Below, in pieces: positions 1-9,919 of a DNA stretch of 34,795 nucleotides; within the stretch, counting starts at the first letter, position 1, and each line of letters begins with the position of its first letter. Where the stretch lies: the NCBI GenBank assembly GCA_022615965.1, contig JAKEGG010000061.1:1-34795 (forward strand). Direction: 5' to 3'. The DNA comes from Fusobacteriota bacterium. GTDB taxonomy: Bacteria; Bacillota; TC1. The notes below the pieces were generated by a model that did no database searches, was not told the DNA's origin, and worked only from the letters and a program-made list of their open reading frames with translations. Made by a program: the position numbers and the translations under genes.

Positions 1-396
1 ATTAACTCCTAAAAGCAAATATACTACAAAAAACTGCCCTGTATTATGACCTAAAGCAGAAAAGACACTGACACCATAAATCGAAAAACCTATTTTACGA
101 AATAAGTACATAAAAAATAAGGCTACCAAACTACCAGACAGGCTGACAAAAAATAGAAAAGAAAAAAAATACCCAACGATCAAACTAAAAATCACTACCT
201 TTAAAAGGGATACTGTAAGGGCACTTTTAAAATCAAAAAGATAGAAAGCCATCAATACTGGAATCTGGCTTAAACCAAGCTTAAAGCCAGGAACTGGTAA
301 AAAAGGGGGAAGGAGAAACTCCAGATAAGAAAAAATCAAAGCCAAAGCCAGCAATAGACCTATATAGGCTAACTTATTGATTTTGCTATTACTCAT
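1..396 (-). CDS. Gx transporter family / heptaprenyl diphosphate synthase component I-like membrane protein (partial, runs off window start)
   Basis: Manual minus-strand translation from ATG at 396: MSNSKINKLAYIGLLLALALIFSYLEFLLPPFLPVPGFKLGLSQIPVLMAFYLFDFKSALTVSLLKVVIF...GVSVFSALGHNTGQFFVVYLLLGVN, open to base 1. Start overlaps the stop of the upstream gene (ATGA). Confidence 0.75.
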   Translation of the reverse strand, partial: MSNSKINKLAYIGLLLALALIFSYLEFLLPPFLPVPGFKLGLSQIPVLMAFYLFDFKSALTVSLLKVVIFSLIVGYFFSFLFFVSLSGSLVALFFMYLFRKIGFSIYGVSVFSALGHNTGQFFVVYLLLGVN

Positions 397-767
397 TGCA
401 GCACACCATCTACTGAGTTCTCAGTACTATTTCCACTAATAGAAATAACCACTTGGTTAGGAAGGCAGACTATACTTTCACCAGCTTTTGACACTGGACC
501 TTTTAGAACACATAGATGATCAAAACAGCTGGAATCCACCACGCTGATTGCACCATTATCAACCTGAACGGTCAGAAGATACTCACTATCATAATCAACT
601 ATCTGAACAGTTTTATCAGATTTCAAATCAAGCTCTAAATATTTTTCCTGCCCGATCTTAATAATAGCAGTATTGCCATTATCTGAACTACGAAGGAAAT
701 AGTAGCTGATAAAGCCAACTAATACAAGAATAGCTATAAAAAAAATCTCCCAAAATTTATTTTTCAT
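393..767 (-). CDS. NusG domain II-like membrane-anchored protein
   Basis: 124 aa, one N-terminal TM helix, motif CFDHLCVLKGPVSKAGESIVCLPNQVVISI typical of NusG-II proteins next to Gx proteins in Rnf loci. Confidence 0.75.
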   Translation of the reverse strand: MKNKFWEIFFIAILVLVGFISYYFLRSSDNGNTAIIKIGQEKYLELDLKSDKTVQIVDYDSEYLLTVQVDNGAISVVDSSCFDHLCVLKGPVSKAGESIVCLPNQVVISISGNSTENSVDGVLQ

Positions 768-798
768 TACCTATCTCCAAATAAAATCAATATAGAAT

Positions 799-828
799 AA
801 AACCAGGAATCAGCTGATCCCTGGTTTT
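799..828 (-). terminator. Rho-independent-type terminator after rnfB
   Basis: Inverted repeat AAAACCAGG(799-807)...CCTGGTTTT(820-828) with an inner ATCAGCTGAT palindrome; T-rich run follows on the minus strand. Confidence 0.7.
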
Positions 829-846
829 ACTATAACATAAACTGAA

Positions 847-1704
847 TTAATTGCTACTACAACCTGTACAAGAACCACAACTAGATTTTTCCTCAACAAC
901 AGGCTGAGTTACAACAACCTCACCCTCCTTCATGCTGATAGCATGGGTAGGACAAACTCTGAAACAATCACCACAATTAGTACATTTAGCATAATCAATG
1001 GCAGCAACCAGACCTACATGGATAGCATCATAATTACAAGCTTTTTCACATTTCTTACACTTGATACATGCCACCTTACAGCCTTCCATGACAGCCTTGC
1101 CTTTTTCCAGATTATTACAATTAACAAATACTCTTTGAATCTGAGGCACTAGCTCCATTAATAACTGAGGACAAGCCTTGACACAAACACCACAGGCGGT
1201 ACATTTTTTTGGATTGACCTTTGGTAGGCCGTCTATCATGGTAATAGCATCAAAAGGACAAGCCGCAGCACAGGTACCTAAGCCAAAACAGCCATAATTA
1301 CAGGCTTTCATCCCACTAAAGGAATTTTTAGCCAATAGACAAGAATTAGCACCAGTATACTCATAAACCTGTTGGGCATTAGCTGCAGTACCATTGCACT
1401 TAACTCTGGCTACCAAGGGCACAGCTGAACCAGATGCTTCAACACCTAGGATAGCAGCAATTTTTTCTGCAGTTGGTCCACCTCCAACAGGACAGCTATT
1501 TACCGGAGCCTGACCTTCAAAGATAGCCTTGCCACAACCAGCACAACCAGGATAACCACAGGCACCACAGTTGGCGCCAGGTAGAGCTTCTACAATTTCA
1601 TCAAGCTTAGGATCAGTGGCTACATGAAACTTTTTACTAGCAAAAGCTAAAATCAGTCCTAGAACCAAACCTAAAACAACAAATATGATCAGTGTATAAA
1701 CCAT
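847..1704 (-). CDS. rnfB: Rnf complex subunit B, multi-[4Fe-4S] ferredoxin-type
   Basis: N-terminal TM, CGACGYPGCAGC motif, repeated CxxCxxCxxxC clusters, located at the end of an rnfCDGEA run. Confidence 0.95.
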   Translation of the reverse strand: MVYTLIIFVVLGLVLGLILAFASKKFHVATDPKLDEIVEALPGANCGACGYPGCAGCGKAIFEGQAPVNSCPVGGGPTAEKIAAILGVEASGSAVPLVARVKCNGTAANAQQVYEYTGANSCLLAKNSFSGMKACNYGCFGLGTCAAACPFDAITMIDGLPKVNPKKCTACGVCVKACPQLLMELVPQIQRVFVNCNNLEKGKAVMEGCKVACIKCKKCEKACNYDAIHVGLVAAIDYAKCTNCGDCFRVCPTHAISMKEGEVVVTQPVVEEKSSCGSCTGCSSN

Positions 1705-2288
1705 TATAAAATACCTCCAAAACCAATAAAGGCCAAAGACATAAAGGCTGCCGTAATCAAAGCAATTGGCAAGCCTTTAAGTGCCTTAGGAATATCATGA
1801 AGCTCCAGCTTTTCTCTGATTGCTGAAAACAAAAGTATCACCAGTAAGAAGCCTAAGCCGCTTCCTAAGGCATATACTATAGTTCCTAGTAAATCATAGC
1901 CATTATTGATATTTAGGATAGCAATACCTAAAACTGCACAGTTAGTAGTAATTAAAGGTAGATATACCCCTAAGGACTTGTAAAGATTAACCATATATTT
2001 TTTCAAAAGAACCTCAATTAGCTGTACAATAGTTGCAATAATTATTATAAAGGCTATGGTTCTCAAAAATTCTAATTGAAATGGAACTAAAACCAGATAA
2101 TAGAAGGCAAAAGAAATAATTGAGGCCAAAACCAATACAAAAGTTACTGCCAGTCCCATACCTACAGCACTAGAGGTTTTTTTAGAAACTCCTAAAAATG
2201 GACAGATACCTAAAAACTGAGATAAAAGAACATTTTTAATAATTATTCCAGAAAAAACCAGACCTAGATAAAAACCGATACTACTCAT
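1704..2288 (-). CDS. rnfA: Rnf complex subunit A
   Basis: 194 aa integral membrane protein: NVLLSQFLGICPFLGVSKK, LPLITTNCAVLG. Confidence 0.95.
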   Translation of the reverse strand: MSSIGFYLGLVFSGIIIKNVLLSQFLGICPFLGVSKKTSSAVGMGLAVTFVLVLASIISFAFYYLVLVPFQLEFLRTIAFIIIIATIVQLIEVLLKKYMVNLYKSLGVYLPLITTNCAVLGIAILNINNGYDLLGTIVYALGSGLGFLLVILLFSAIREKLELHDIPKALKGLPIALITAAFMSLAFIGFGGIL

Positions 2289-2889
2289 TTTCTAATTCCT
2301 CCTTTTTCTTATTTTTAACATGACCCATAACTCCCAGAATTATACCTAAAGTCAGGAAGGCTCCTGGAGGAAGAATCATGATCAACATGTTGGTTGCTTC
2401 TGGCAATATTTGAAAACCAAACAATGAACCTGTTCCTAGTAGCTCTCTGAAAAAGGAAATCAATAAAAGACCAATAGTAAAACCACTGCCTACAGCTATT
2501 CCATCAAGAGCTGACCTCAGCATAGTATTTTTACTGGCAAAGGACTCTGCTCTTTCCAAAATAATACAGTTAACAACGATCAAAGGCAGATAAATACCTA
2601 AACTCACATAAAGTGCAGGAACATAAGCATGAACCAACATTTCTATCATTGTAACTGAAGCCGCTATGATTCCAATAAAAGCAGGAATCCTGATCGTTGA
2701 AGGAATAAGCTTTCTGAATAAAGAAATCACTACATTAGAAATAGTCAAAATAGCTATAACTGAAAGTCCCATGCCAATGGCATTTGCAAGAGAAGTAGTT
2801 ACAGCCAGGGTAGGACACATGCCCAATAGCATTATCAATATTGGATTTTTCCTATAGATACCATTTTTTAAAATATCTGATATTTTCAT
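2281..2889 (-). CDS. rnfE: Rnf complex subunit E
   Basis: NPILIMLLGMCPTLAVTTSLANAIGMG, LPLIVVNCIILERAESFASKN; overlaps rnfA. Confidence 0.95.
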   Translation of the reverse strand: MKISDILKNGIYRKNPILIMLLGMCPTLAVTTSLANAIGMGLSVIAILTISNVVISLFRKLIPSTIRIPAFIGIIAASVTMIEMLVHAYVPALYVSLGIYLPLIVVNCIILERAESFASKNTMLRSALDGIAVGSGFTIGLLLISFFRELLGTGSLFGFQILPEATNMLIMILPPGAFLTLGIILGVMGHVKNKKKEELENE

Positions 2890-2891
2890 AA

Positions 2892-3449
2892 CTACCTCCT
2901 ATAATTTTCATTGAAATCTTCAAAGGCTGTATTAACTGCTTTAACTACAGCAGAAGAAGTAATTGTCGCACCAGTAATAGCATTGATATTATCCTTAGCC
3001 TTTAAGACGGTGCTTGATTCTTTGCCAGTAAACTGATCTAAAAATTCAGGCTCAGTAGATTTAGTGCCAAGACCAGGTGTTTCAGTTTGCTTGGTCACAA
3101 TGACCCTTATCACCTTACTGGTCTCCTTGTCTATGCCAACCAAACTCACAACCTCACCAGAATAACCATTGCTGGCAACCAAATATAAGTAGCCAATTAC
3201 CTGATTATTTTTTTTGGCCTCAGCAACAGATATGATCCTGCTGTCCTTATCGCTATCTTTGGTATTGTCATAGATGACCTGAAATTCACTATCAGGGAAA
3301 ATATTTTCATAATAGCTGTTTAGCTTAGTAGATTCGCTATCAGCAATAATACCTTTTGTAATATCATTCACTAAAAATATTCCAAGAGCTAAAATTCCGG
3401 AAATTATAGCTAAAAGAATACTAGGAAAAATCAAATTATTTTTTTTCAT
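2892..3449 (-). CDS. rnfG: Rnf complex subunit G, FMN-binding
   Basis: TETPGLGTKSTEPEFLDQFTGK and the FMN attachment-type motif ITGATITSSAVVKAVN. Confidence 0.93.
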   Translation of the reverse strand: MKKNNLIFPSILLAIISGILALGIFLVNDITKGIIADSESTKLNSYYENIFPDSEFQVIYDNTKDSDKDSRIISVAEAKKNNQVIGYLYLVASNGYSGEVVSLVGIDKETSKVIRVIVTKQTETPGLGTKSTEPEFLDQFTGKESSTVLKAKDNINAITGATITSSAVVKAVNTAFEDFNENYRR

Positions 3450-4467
3450 TCTTCTTCACCTTCCCGAAAATTCTGTTTTTAGTATGTCTGTCGATCAAGG
3501 GCACTATCATATTCATGATCAGAATAGAGAATAAAACCCCTTCAGGGAAATTACTGAAAAGTCTGATAACTATAGTCAGCACACCAAGACCTACACCAAA
3601 GATTATTCTACCTTTTTTAGTATTAGGGCTGGTAACCCAGTCAGTGGCCATAAAGACAGCTCCAAATAGCAAGCCGCCGCTCAGAATACTGATCAGTGGG
3701 AATAAAAGTCCAAAGCCATAGATCAGACCAATGATCAAAGATACTATAAAGGAGGTCAAAACATAGGTTAGAGTGATTTCCAAATGGATCCTCTTTTTAA
3801 TTACCAGGTAAATTAAGCCGATCAAGATAGCTATAGCACTGGTTTCACCAATAGAACCTGCCACATTGCCTGTAAAAAGCAGCTGTATCAGGTGTGAAGG
3901 ATCGCTGATGAAAGTATTATAGGCTTCCTTTGCTACTTCAAGATCACCTGCCTTGATATTTAGCATAATGCTTTTAACTATAGCCAAAGGTGTAGCAGAA
4001 GAAGTAGCATCAACATAAGCTGCTGTAGCTGGATTGGTCCAGGTAGTTAATGGTACAGAGAAAGCTATCAATAAAAATCCTCTGGCCGCGGCCGCAGGAT
4101 TAAAGATATTGTTTCCTAAGCCTCCAAATAGTTGTTTTACTACCACAATAGCTATAAAGGAGCCAAAGATAGCAATAGGGATCGGAGTAGCAGGAGGTAG
4201 GGTCAGAGCTAAAATTAGACCTGTCACCACTGCGCTTAGATCATCAACAGAATTATATCTTTTTAAAACCTTTCTAGATAAATATTCAAAGATTATAGCT
4301 GAACCAACTGTAGCTACCAGTAAAAGCACACTGTCAGTTCTAAAAAAAAGAATACTTGCTAATACTACTGGCAGCAAAGCTATGATCACATCTAACATAG
4401 CTTTTTTTACGCTATCTCCACTATGGGCAAAAGGGGAAAAACTAATTTTCTTCATAAAATTTTCCAT
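3436..4467 (-). CDS. rnfD: Rnf complex subunit D
   Basis: 343 aa polytopic protein, GGLGNNIFNPAAAARGFLLIAF, DATSSATPLA, ATDWVTSPNTKKGRIIFG. Confidence 0.94.
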   Translation of the reverse strand: MENFMKKISFSPFAHSGDSVKKAMLDVIIALLPVVLASILFFRTDSVLLLVATVGSAIIFEYLSRKVLKRYNSVDDLSAVVTGLILALTLPPATPIPIAIFGSFIAIVVVKQLFGGLGNNIFNPAAAARGFLLIAFSVPLTTWTNPATAAYVDATSSATPLAIVKSIMLNIKAGDLEVAKEAYNTFISDPSHLIQLLFTGNVAGSIGETSAIAILIGLIYLVIKKRIHLEITLTYVLTSFIVSLIIGLIYGFGLLFPLISILSGGLLFGAVFMATDWVTSPNTKKGRIIFGVGLGVLTIVIRLFSNFPEGVLFSILIMNMIVPLIDRHTKNRIFGKVKKNEKK

Positions 4468-5775
4468 CTATCTTCTCCTTAACTCATATTTGCCATGTCT
4501 GATGTAGTCCAGCAACTGAATATGGGATGGACAAACATAAGAACAGGTTCCACACTCGATGCAGGCTAAAAGACCATTTTCCTCAAGCTGATCATACTTG
4601 TTGTACTTGACTAGATTGGCTAAGGTCGTTGGCTCTAAAAATGCCGGACATTCATCAATACAGCTGCTACAACGAACACAAGGTAACTCAGGACCTTTAT
4701 TAGGCATGTCTTCGAGGCAGATAACTGCATTGATACCTTTGGTCACAGGAGTATGTGTGGTATACATAGCTTTACCCATCATCAAACCTCCAGCTAGAAG
4801 CACCTTGTTTTTGGCTAGATCATCTTCTGATACGACTTCACTAAATAAGGTGCCAATTGGTACCAGATAATTTTTAGGGGAAGAGACATTGCCTGTAACT
4901 GTCAGATAGTGGTGAGTCAATGGTTTGCCTTCTTCAACAGCCTCGCATAAAGCCATGGCAGTACCAACATTGTTGACTATGATGCCAATATCTATAGGCA
5001 GACCACCATAAGGGACCTCTTTTTTGGTCAAGGCGCTGATCAGCTGTTTTTCCGCTCCCTGAGGGTATTTTTCTTTAAATAAAGCTACACTGATAGCAGG
5101 CTCTCCTTTAAGTTCATTTTTGATAGCTTCATAGACATCCATTTTATTATCTTCAACACAGATCACTCCTTTAGGAGCGCCACTGGCAATCAGCATATAT
5201 TTTAAACCTCTGATCACCTCTTTATAGTGTTTTTTCATAATGATATAGTCTGCTGTATTATATGGTTCACACTCAATACCATTTAAAATGACCATTTCAC
5301 ATTTTTTATTACCAGTATACTTGATGGAAGTAGGAAATGTTGCTCCACCTAGGCCTACTAGTCCAGCCTCTTCCATAATGTCAGTTATGTTCTTGCTGGT
5401 AAGGCCCAGAGCTTCCTGGGTGCTTCTTTTAATAAAGGCAATTTCTTGGTTATTAAAATCATTTTTAATAACGATGGCTTTACTTCTGTTACCAGTTGGC
5501 TCGTTGATCAAATAGTCGATTTTTTCTACAGTACCACTGATTGGTGAGTGTAGGTTGCTGGAAAAAGCTCCATCCTTTTCAGCAATTTTCTGACCAGCCT
5601 TAACCTGATCCCCAACATTAACAATAGGGATAGAGGGTTTACCAAGCTGTTGATTAAGTGGCAGATATAAATATTCAGGGCTTTTTAGGATTTCAACCTC
5701 AGAACTGACAGTTAAATTCTTTTTTTCAGCGGCCTTATGAATATGAGTACCTCCCTTAAAGGAAAATTTCTTCAT
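4468..5775 (-). CDS. rnfC: Rnf complex subunit C
   Basis: GLGGATFPTSIKYT, ILNGIECEPY, two [4Fe-4S] motifs CVRCSSCIDECP and CIECGTCSYVCP. Confidence 0.95.
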   Translation of the reverse strand: MKKFSFKGGTHIHKAAEKKNLTVSSEVEILKSPEYLYLPLNQQLGKPSIPIVNVGDQVKAGQKIAEKDGAFSSNLHSPISGTVEKIDYLINEPTGNRSKAIVIKNDFNNQEIAFIKRSTQEALGLTSKNITDIMEEAGLVGLGGATFPTSIKYTGNKKCEMVILNGIECEPYNTADYIIMKKHYKEVIRGLKYMLIASGAPKGVICVEDNKMDVYEAIKNELKGEPAISVALFKEKYPQGAEKQLISALTKKEVPYGGLPIDIGIIVNNVGTAMALCEAVEEGKPLTHHYLTVTGNVSSPKNYLVPIGTLFSEVVSEDDLAKNKVLLAGGLMMGKAMYTTHTPVTKGINAVICLEDMPNKGPELPCVRCSSCIDECPAFLEPTTLANLVKYNKYDQLEENGLLACIECGTCSYVCPSHIQLLDYIRHGKYELRRR

Positions 5776-5797
5776 CTTATCACCTCATAAAAATTAT

Positions 5798-6898
5798 TTA
5801 CACATTAAAACGAAAATGCATCACATCTCCATCTTTAACGAGATAATCTTTCCCCTCGATCCTTAGTTTGCCAGCTTCCTTGGCCTTAACTTCAGATTTA
5901 TAGTCCATAAGATCCTCGTAACTTATAACTTCAGCTTTAATAAAGCCTCGTTCAAAGTCGGTATGAATAGTACCAGCTGCTCCAGGGGCCAAGGTACCTT
6001 CTTTGATAGTCCAGGCTCTGGATTCTTTTTCTCCAGCAGTAAAATAGGTTATCAGGCCTAATAACTTATATGTAGCCCTGATGATTTCCTCTAAGCCAGA
6101 GTATTCCAGTCCCAGATCATTTAAAAACTCTCTTTTTTCATCAGCCTCTAACTGAGCCACCTCTGACTCGATCTGAGCCGACACAGGTATAGCTATGGTA
6201 TTTTCTTCCTGAGCCTTGGCCATTACAGCTTTAACCATTGGCAGTTCAAATCTATTTCTGATATCATCTTCAGAAATATTAGCCACATAAATGATTGGCT
6301 TGTTAGTAAGTAGATTGATACGTTTCAGGATTTTTTCTTCATCCTTGGTATAGGCTAAAGATCTGGCAGGTGAGCCACCTTCAAGATGCTTATAAATTTT
6401 TTCTACTAATTCAAATTCCTCCAGGCTATCCTTATCCTTAGATTTGATTTTACTTCTTAGCTTATCAAGCCTTTTTTCCATAGAATCAAGGTCAGCCAGG
6501 ATAAGCTCCAGATTGATGGTTTCCATATCATCAGCAGGATTTATATTTCCTGAAACATGAGTGATATTGGAATTCTCAAAGCACCTGACTACATGGGCTA
6601 TGGCATCAACTTCCCTGATATGTGCCAAAAACTGATTGCCTAGACCTTCACCTTTGCTGGCTCCGGCAACAAGACCGGCTATATCAACAAATTCATAGGT
6701 TGTGGGAATAGTTTTTTTAGATTGGTAGAGATTGCTTAAATTGTCTAATCTTTTATCAGGTAGGGCAACTACTCCAACATTGGGCTCTATAGTACAAAAA
6801 GGGTAATTGGCCGATTCAGCGCCTGCTTTGGTTATGGCATTAAAAAGAGTAGATTTACCAACATTTGGCAAACCAACTATACCGCATTTAAGGGACAA
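5798..6898 (-). CDS. ychF: Redox/ribosome-associated ATPase YchF (OBG family)
   Basis: SLKCGIVGLPNVGKSTLFNAITKAGAESANYPFCTIEPN ... VKDGDVMHFRFNV. The ORF track start at 7027 is over-extended; TTG at 6898 with upstream GGAGTG gives the expected N-terminus (366 aa). Confidence 0.93.
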   Translation of the reverse strand: MSLKCGIVGLPNVGKSTLFNAITKAGAESANYPFCTIEPNVGVVALPDKRLDNLSNLYQSKKTIPTTYEFVDIAGLVAGASKGEGLGNQFLAHIREVDAIAHVVRCFENSNITHVSGNINPADDMETINLELILADLDSMEKRLDKLRSKIKSKDKDSLEEFELVEKIYKHLEGGSPARSLAYTKDEEKILKRINLLTNKPIIYVANISEDDIRNRFELPMVKAVMAKAQEENTIAIPVSAQIESEVAQLEADEKREFLNDLGLEYSGLEEIIRATYKLLGLITYFTAGEKESRAWTIKEGTLAPGAAGTIHTDFERGFIKAEVISYEDLMDYKSEVKAKEAGKLRIEGKDYLVKDGDVMHFRFNV

Positions 6899-7005
6899 AT
6901 AATTCACTCCTTTATATAGATTTTCTACTATTATATTAAGTATTACCCTAAGTATAATTAAAAATTCACGATAAAACAAGATAAAAAAAGGAAGGAAAAA
7001 AGAAA

Positions 7006-7785
7006 ATGAAAGAGTTTTATTGGTCAAAAATCATTGAAAAAGCTTACAGTTATAGAATATTAAGAGAAACAGTCTTAGATTGGCGTAAGGGCTATGGAGA
7101 AAAATATATTTTTAACAAATACCTAGGCAATCTGGCAGCCTATAGTACTGAGGAAATTAAGGACTTTTATCAACAAAAAAATGAGTTAGGCTATAGAGTT
7201 TATTCTGTTTATGACAGTGAATATTTTCCTGCCTTGAAAGAAATCGAAATACCGCCAATAGCCTTCTACTATATAGGAAGCGAAAAAATGTTTCATGGTG
7301 AAAAATATGCAGGCGTGGTAGGTAGTAGAAAAGCCTTGGAAAAAAACCTTAAGAAAGCTAGTGCTTTAGGTATAGGCTTAAGCAAGCAGGGCATCATCGG
7401 GGTCAGTGGCTTGGCTTTAGGTATAGACGGAGCTTTCCATCAAGGCTGTAGTCATTCTATCGGAATAATTGGCTGTGGGATCAATTTGATTTATCCACGA
7501 AGCAATCTGCAGCTATATGAAAAGTTGAAAGCTAGCGGAGGGATAATCTCTGAATTTCCTATTGATGCCCCTCCACTAAAATATCATTTTCCTAGAAGAA
7601 ATAGATTGATTGCTGGTATTTCCCAGATTCTCATTGTCCTGGAAGCCAGAATCAAAAGTGGGGCTTTGATCACTTTAGATTATGCTTTGGAATATGGCAA
7701 GGAAGTATTTTTACCTTCATCCTTATTAACAGAAGACTTTGTAGAGGGTTATTCTATCCAAAGACTAAAGGAGCTTTTCTTTTAA
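7006..7785 (+). CDS. dprA: DprA/Smf-like DNA-processing protein
   Basis: GVVGSRKALE, GVSGLALGIDGAFHQG, GIIGCGINLIYPRSN, FPRRNRLIAGIS, ALITLDYALEYGKEVF; Rossmann-fold DprA core, 259 aa. Confidence 0.85.
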   Translation: MKEFYWSKIIEKAYSYRILRETVLDWRKGYGEKYIFNKYLGNLAAYSTEEIKDFYQQKNELGYRVYSVYDSEYFPALKEIEIPPIAFYYIGSEKMFHGEKYAGVVGSRKALEKNLKKASALGIGLSKQGIIGVSGLALGIDGAFHQGCSHSIGIIGCGINLIYPRSNLQLYEKLKASGGIISEFPIDAPPLKYHFPRRNRLIAGISQILIVLEARIKSGALITLDYALEYGKEVFLPSSLLTEDFVEGYSIQRLKELFF

Positions 7786-7791
7786 TAGGGG

Positions 7792-7820
7792 TTGCAATAA
7801 AAATATTCATTGTGTAGAAT
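7792..7820 (+). promoter_or_regulatory. Sigma-A-type promoter upstream of topA
   Basis: TTGCAA (7792-7797), 17 bp spacer, TAGAAT (7815-7820). Confidence 0.6.
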
Positions 7821-7846
7821 ATCAATAATGCGTATTAGGAGGAATA

Positions 7847-9919
7847 ATGGCTAAAAATTTAATTATTGTAGAATCGCCTTCAAAGGCTAAAACCATAAAA
7901 AAATACTTAGGAAGCAATTATACTGTCAAATCTTCTGTTGGTCATATTATTGATTTGCCAAAAAGCACTTTAGGAATTGATCTTGAAAATAACTATCAGC
8001 CTAAATATATAACTGTTAGAGGGAAAACCAATATTTTAAAAGAAATCAAGGATGCTGCTAAAAAATCCAGCAAAATACTACTGGCTACTGACCCTGACAG
8101 AGAAGGAGAGGCTATCGCCTGGCATTTAAGCAATGCTTTAGGAATAGCACCAGAGGAAAATTGTCGAGTAGAGTTTCATGAAATCACCGAAACTTCTATT
8201 AAAAATGCTGTTAAAAATCCTAGAACTGTCAATCAGGATCTGGTTGACGCCCAACAGACCAGAAGGCTTTTGGATAGGATAGTAGGCTATAAGCTCAGTC
8301 CTTTACTTTGGAAAAAAATCAAGAAAGGGCTTTCTGCTGGCAGGGTTCAGACTGTTGCAGTTAAGCTTATTTTAGATAAAGAGGCAGAAATCGATTCATT
8401 TATAGAGGAAGAATACTGGAGCATAGAAGGCTTATTTAAAAAAGCCACTGGTGAAAGCTTTAAGGCAGACTTGGTTAAGGACAAAAATGGGAAAATCAAG
8501 CTAGCTGATGAGAAGATCACCAAGGAAATAGTGGCTAAGCTGAAGAACAAGGAAGGTCAGATAGCCTCTATCGTGGAAAAAGAGAAGAAGTCTAACCCTA
8601 AGCCTCCTTTTATTACCAGTACTTTACAGCAAAAAGCTGCTAATTTATATAACTATACCAGCAAGAAGACTATGTCTATTGCACAGGAGCTATATGAAGG
8701 AATCGATCTTGGCAAGGAAAAAGGTGGTTTAACTGGTTTGATCACTTATATGAGAACTGATTCCACCAGAATATCTCCTGTAGCCAAGGAAGAGACCAAA
8801 GCCTATATTTTAGCTAATTTTGGGAAAGAATATATACCAGAAAAGACCAGATACTATAAGATAAGTGGTAGTTCTCAGGATGCACACGAGGCCATTAGGC
8901 CTACTTCAGTCTGGAGAAGTCCTGAGAGCATCAAAGATAGGCTGTCTAAGGATCAGTATAAGCTCTATAAGCTGATCTGGGAAAGATTTTTAACAAGTGA
9001 GATGCCATCTGGCATCTATGATCAGTTGACTTTGGAAATAGTTGTTGACGACTATACTTTCAAGGCTGTAGGCAGTAAATTAAAGTTTAAAGGTTATTTG
9101 ATCGTAGGCAATGAAAAAGAGGAGGAAGACTATATTCTACCTCCACTATCTGTTGGTGAAAGACTGACCTTAGCAGATTTGCTTGGGGAGCAACACTTTA
9201 CTCAGCCACCTGCCAGGTATAATGAGGCATCTTTGATCAAGAAGATGGAAAGTTTAGGTATTGGCAGACCTAGTACCTATGCGGCTATTATTGATACCAT
9301 CTTGAAAAGAGGTTACGTTGTTAGAGAAAAGAAGGTACTCTATAGTACAGAGTTAGGTAAGCTGGTGATCGAACTTCTTTTTGGATATTTTAACAATCTG
9401 ATCGATGTAAAGTTTACTTCTCATATGGAAAATGAGCTTGATTTAGTGGCAGATGGTAAAAGAGATTGGAAAAAGATTATTGATGAATTTTATCAACCAT
9501 TTGCTGAGGTATTGCAAAAGGCTGAAAAGGAAATAGAGAAGGTTGTTTTAGAAAAGCCTTTAGATCAGGTTACTGATGTTATTTGCGATAAATGTGGGCG
9601 GAATATGGTTATTAAAAATGGTAGATTCGGAAAGTTTTTAGCTTGTCCTGGTTTCCCTGAGTGCCGCAATACTAAAATGCTTTTGGAAAAAACCGGGGTA
9701 GTTTGCCCTAAATGTCAAAAAGGTGAAATCGTTGTTAAGAGAAGTAAAAAAGGCAGGGTATTTTATGGCTGTAGTAATTACCCTGAGTGCGATGCTTCCT
9801 ATTGGAATAAGCCTTTAGCTGAAAAATGCCCTGAATGTGGTGGTGTTCTGGTGGAGAAGGACAAGCTGATCAGTTGTTCTGCTTGTAAGTATAAAAGGAA
9901 AAAGAGTCAAGATGAATAA
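7847..9919 (+). CDS. topA: DNA topoisomerase I
   Basis: LIIVESPSKAKTIKKYLG, DPDREGEAIAWHL, TYMRTDSTRIS, C-terminal C4 zinc-finger motifs (CDKCG...CPGFPEC; CPKC...CSNYPEC; CPEC...CSAC). Confidence 0.97.
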   Translation: MAKNLIIVESPSKAKTIKKYLGSNYTVKSSVGHIIDLPKSTLGIDLENNYQPKYITVRGKTNILKEIKDAAKKSSKILLATDPDREGEAIAWHLSNALGIAPEENCRVEFHEITETSIKNAVKNPRTVNQDLVDAQQTRRLLDRIVGYKLSPLLWKKIKKGLSAGRVQTVAVKLILDKEAEIDSFIEEEYWSIEGLFKKATGESFKADLVKDKNGKIKLADEKITKEIVAKLKNKEGQIASIVEKEKKSNPKPPFITSTLQQKAANLYNYTSKKTMSIAQELYEGIDLGKEKGGLTGLITYMRTDSTRISPVAKEETKAYILANFGKEYIPEKTRYYKISGSSQDAHEAIRPTSVWRSPESIKDRLSKDQYKLYKLIWERFLTSEMPSGIYDQLTLEIVVDDYTFKAVGSKLKFKGYLIVGNEKEEEDYILPPLSVGERLTLADLLGEQHFTQPPARYNEASLIKKMESLGIGRPSTYAAIIDTILKRGYVVREKKVLYSTELGKLVIELLFGYFNNLIDVKFTSHMENELDLVADGKRDWKKIIDEFYQPFAEVLQKAEKEIEKVVLEKPLDQVTDVICDKCGRNMVIKNGRFGKFLACPGFPECRNTKMLLEKTGVVCPKCQKGEIVVKRSKKGRVFYGCSNYPECDASYWNKPLAEKCPECGGVLVEKDKLISCSACKYKRKKSQDE

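Noticed and set aside
4034-4507. Plus-strand 157-aa ORF opposite rnfD, and similar plus-strand ORFs over rnfC/E/B
   Set aside because: Antisense mirror of strongly supported rnf genes; no SD and no family-like motifs.
6899-7027. N-terminal extension of YchF (MTNKTLSFSFFLPFF...)
   Set aside because: Hydrophobic translation of the intergenic region overlapping the dprA start; the family N-terminus begins at TTG 6898.
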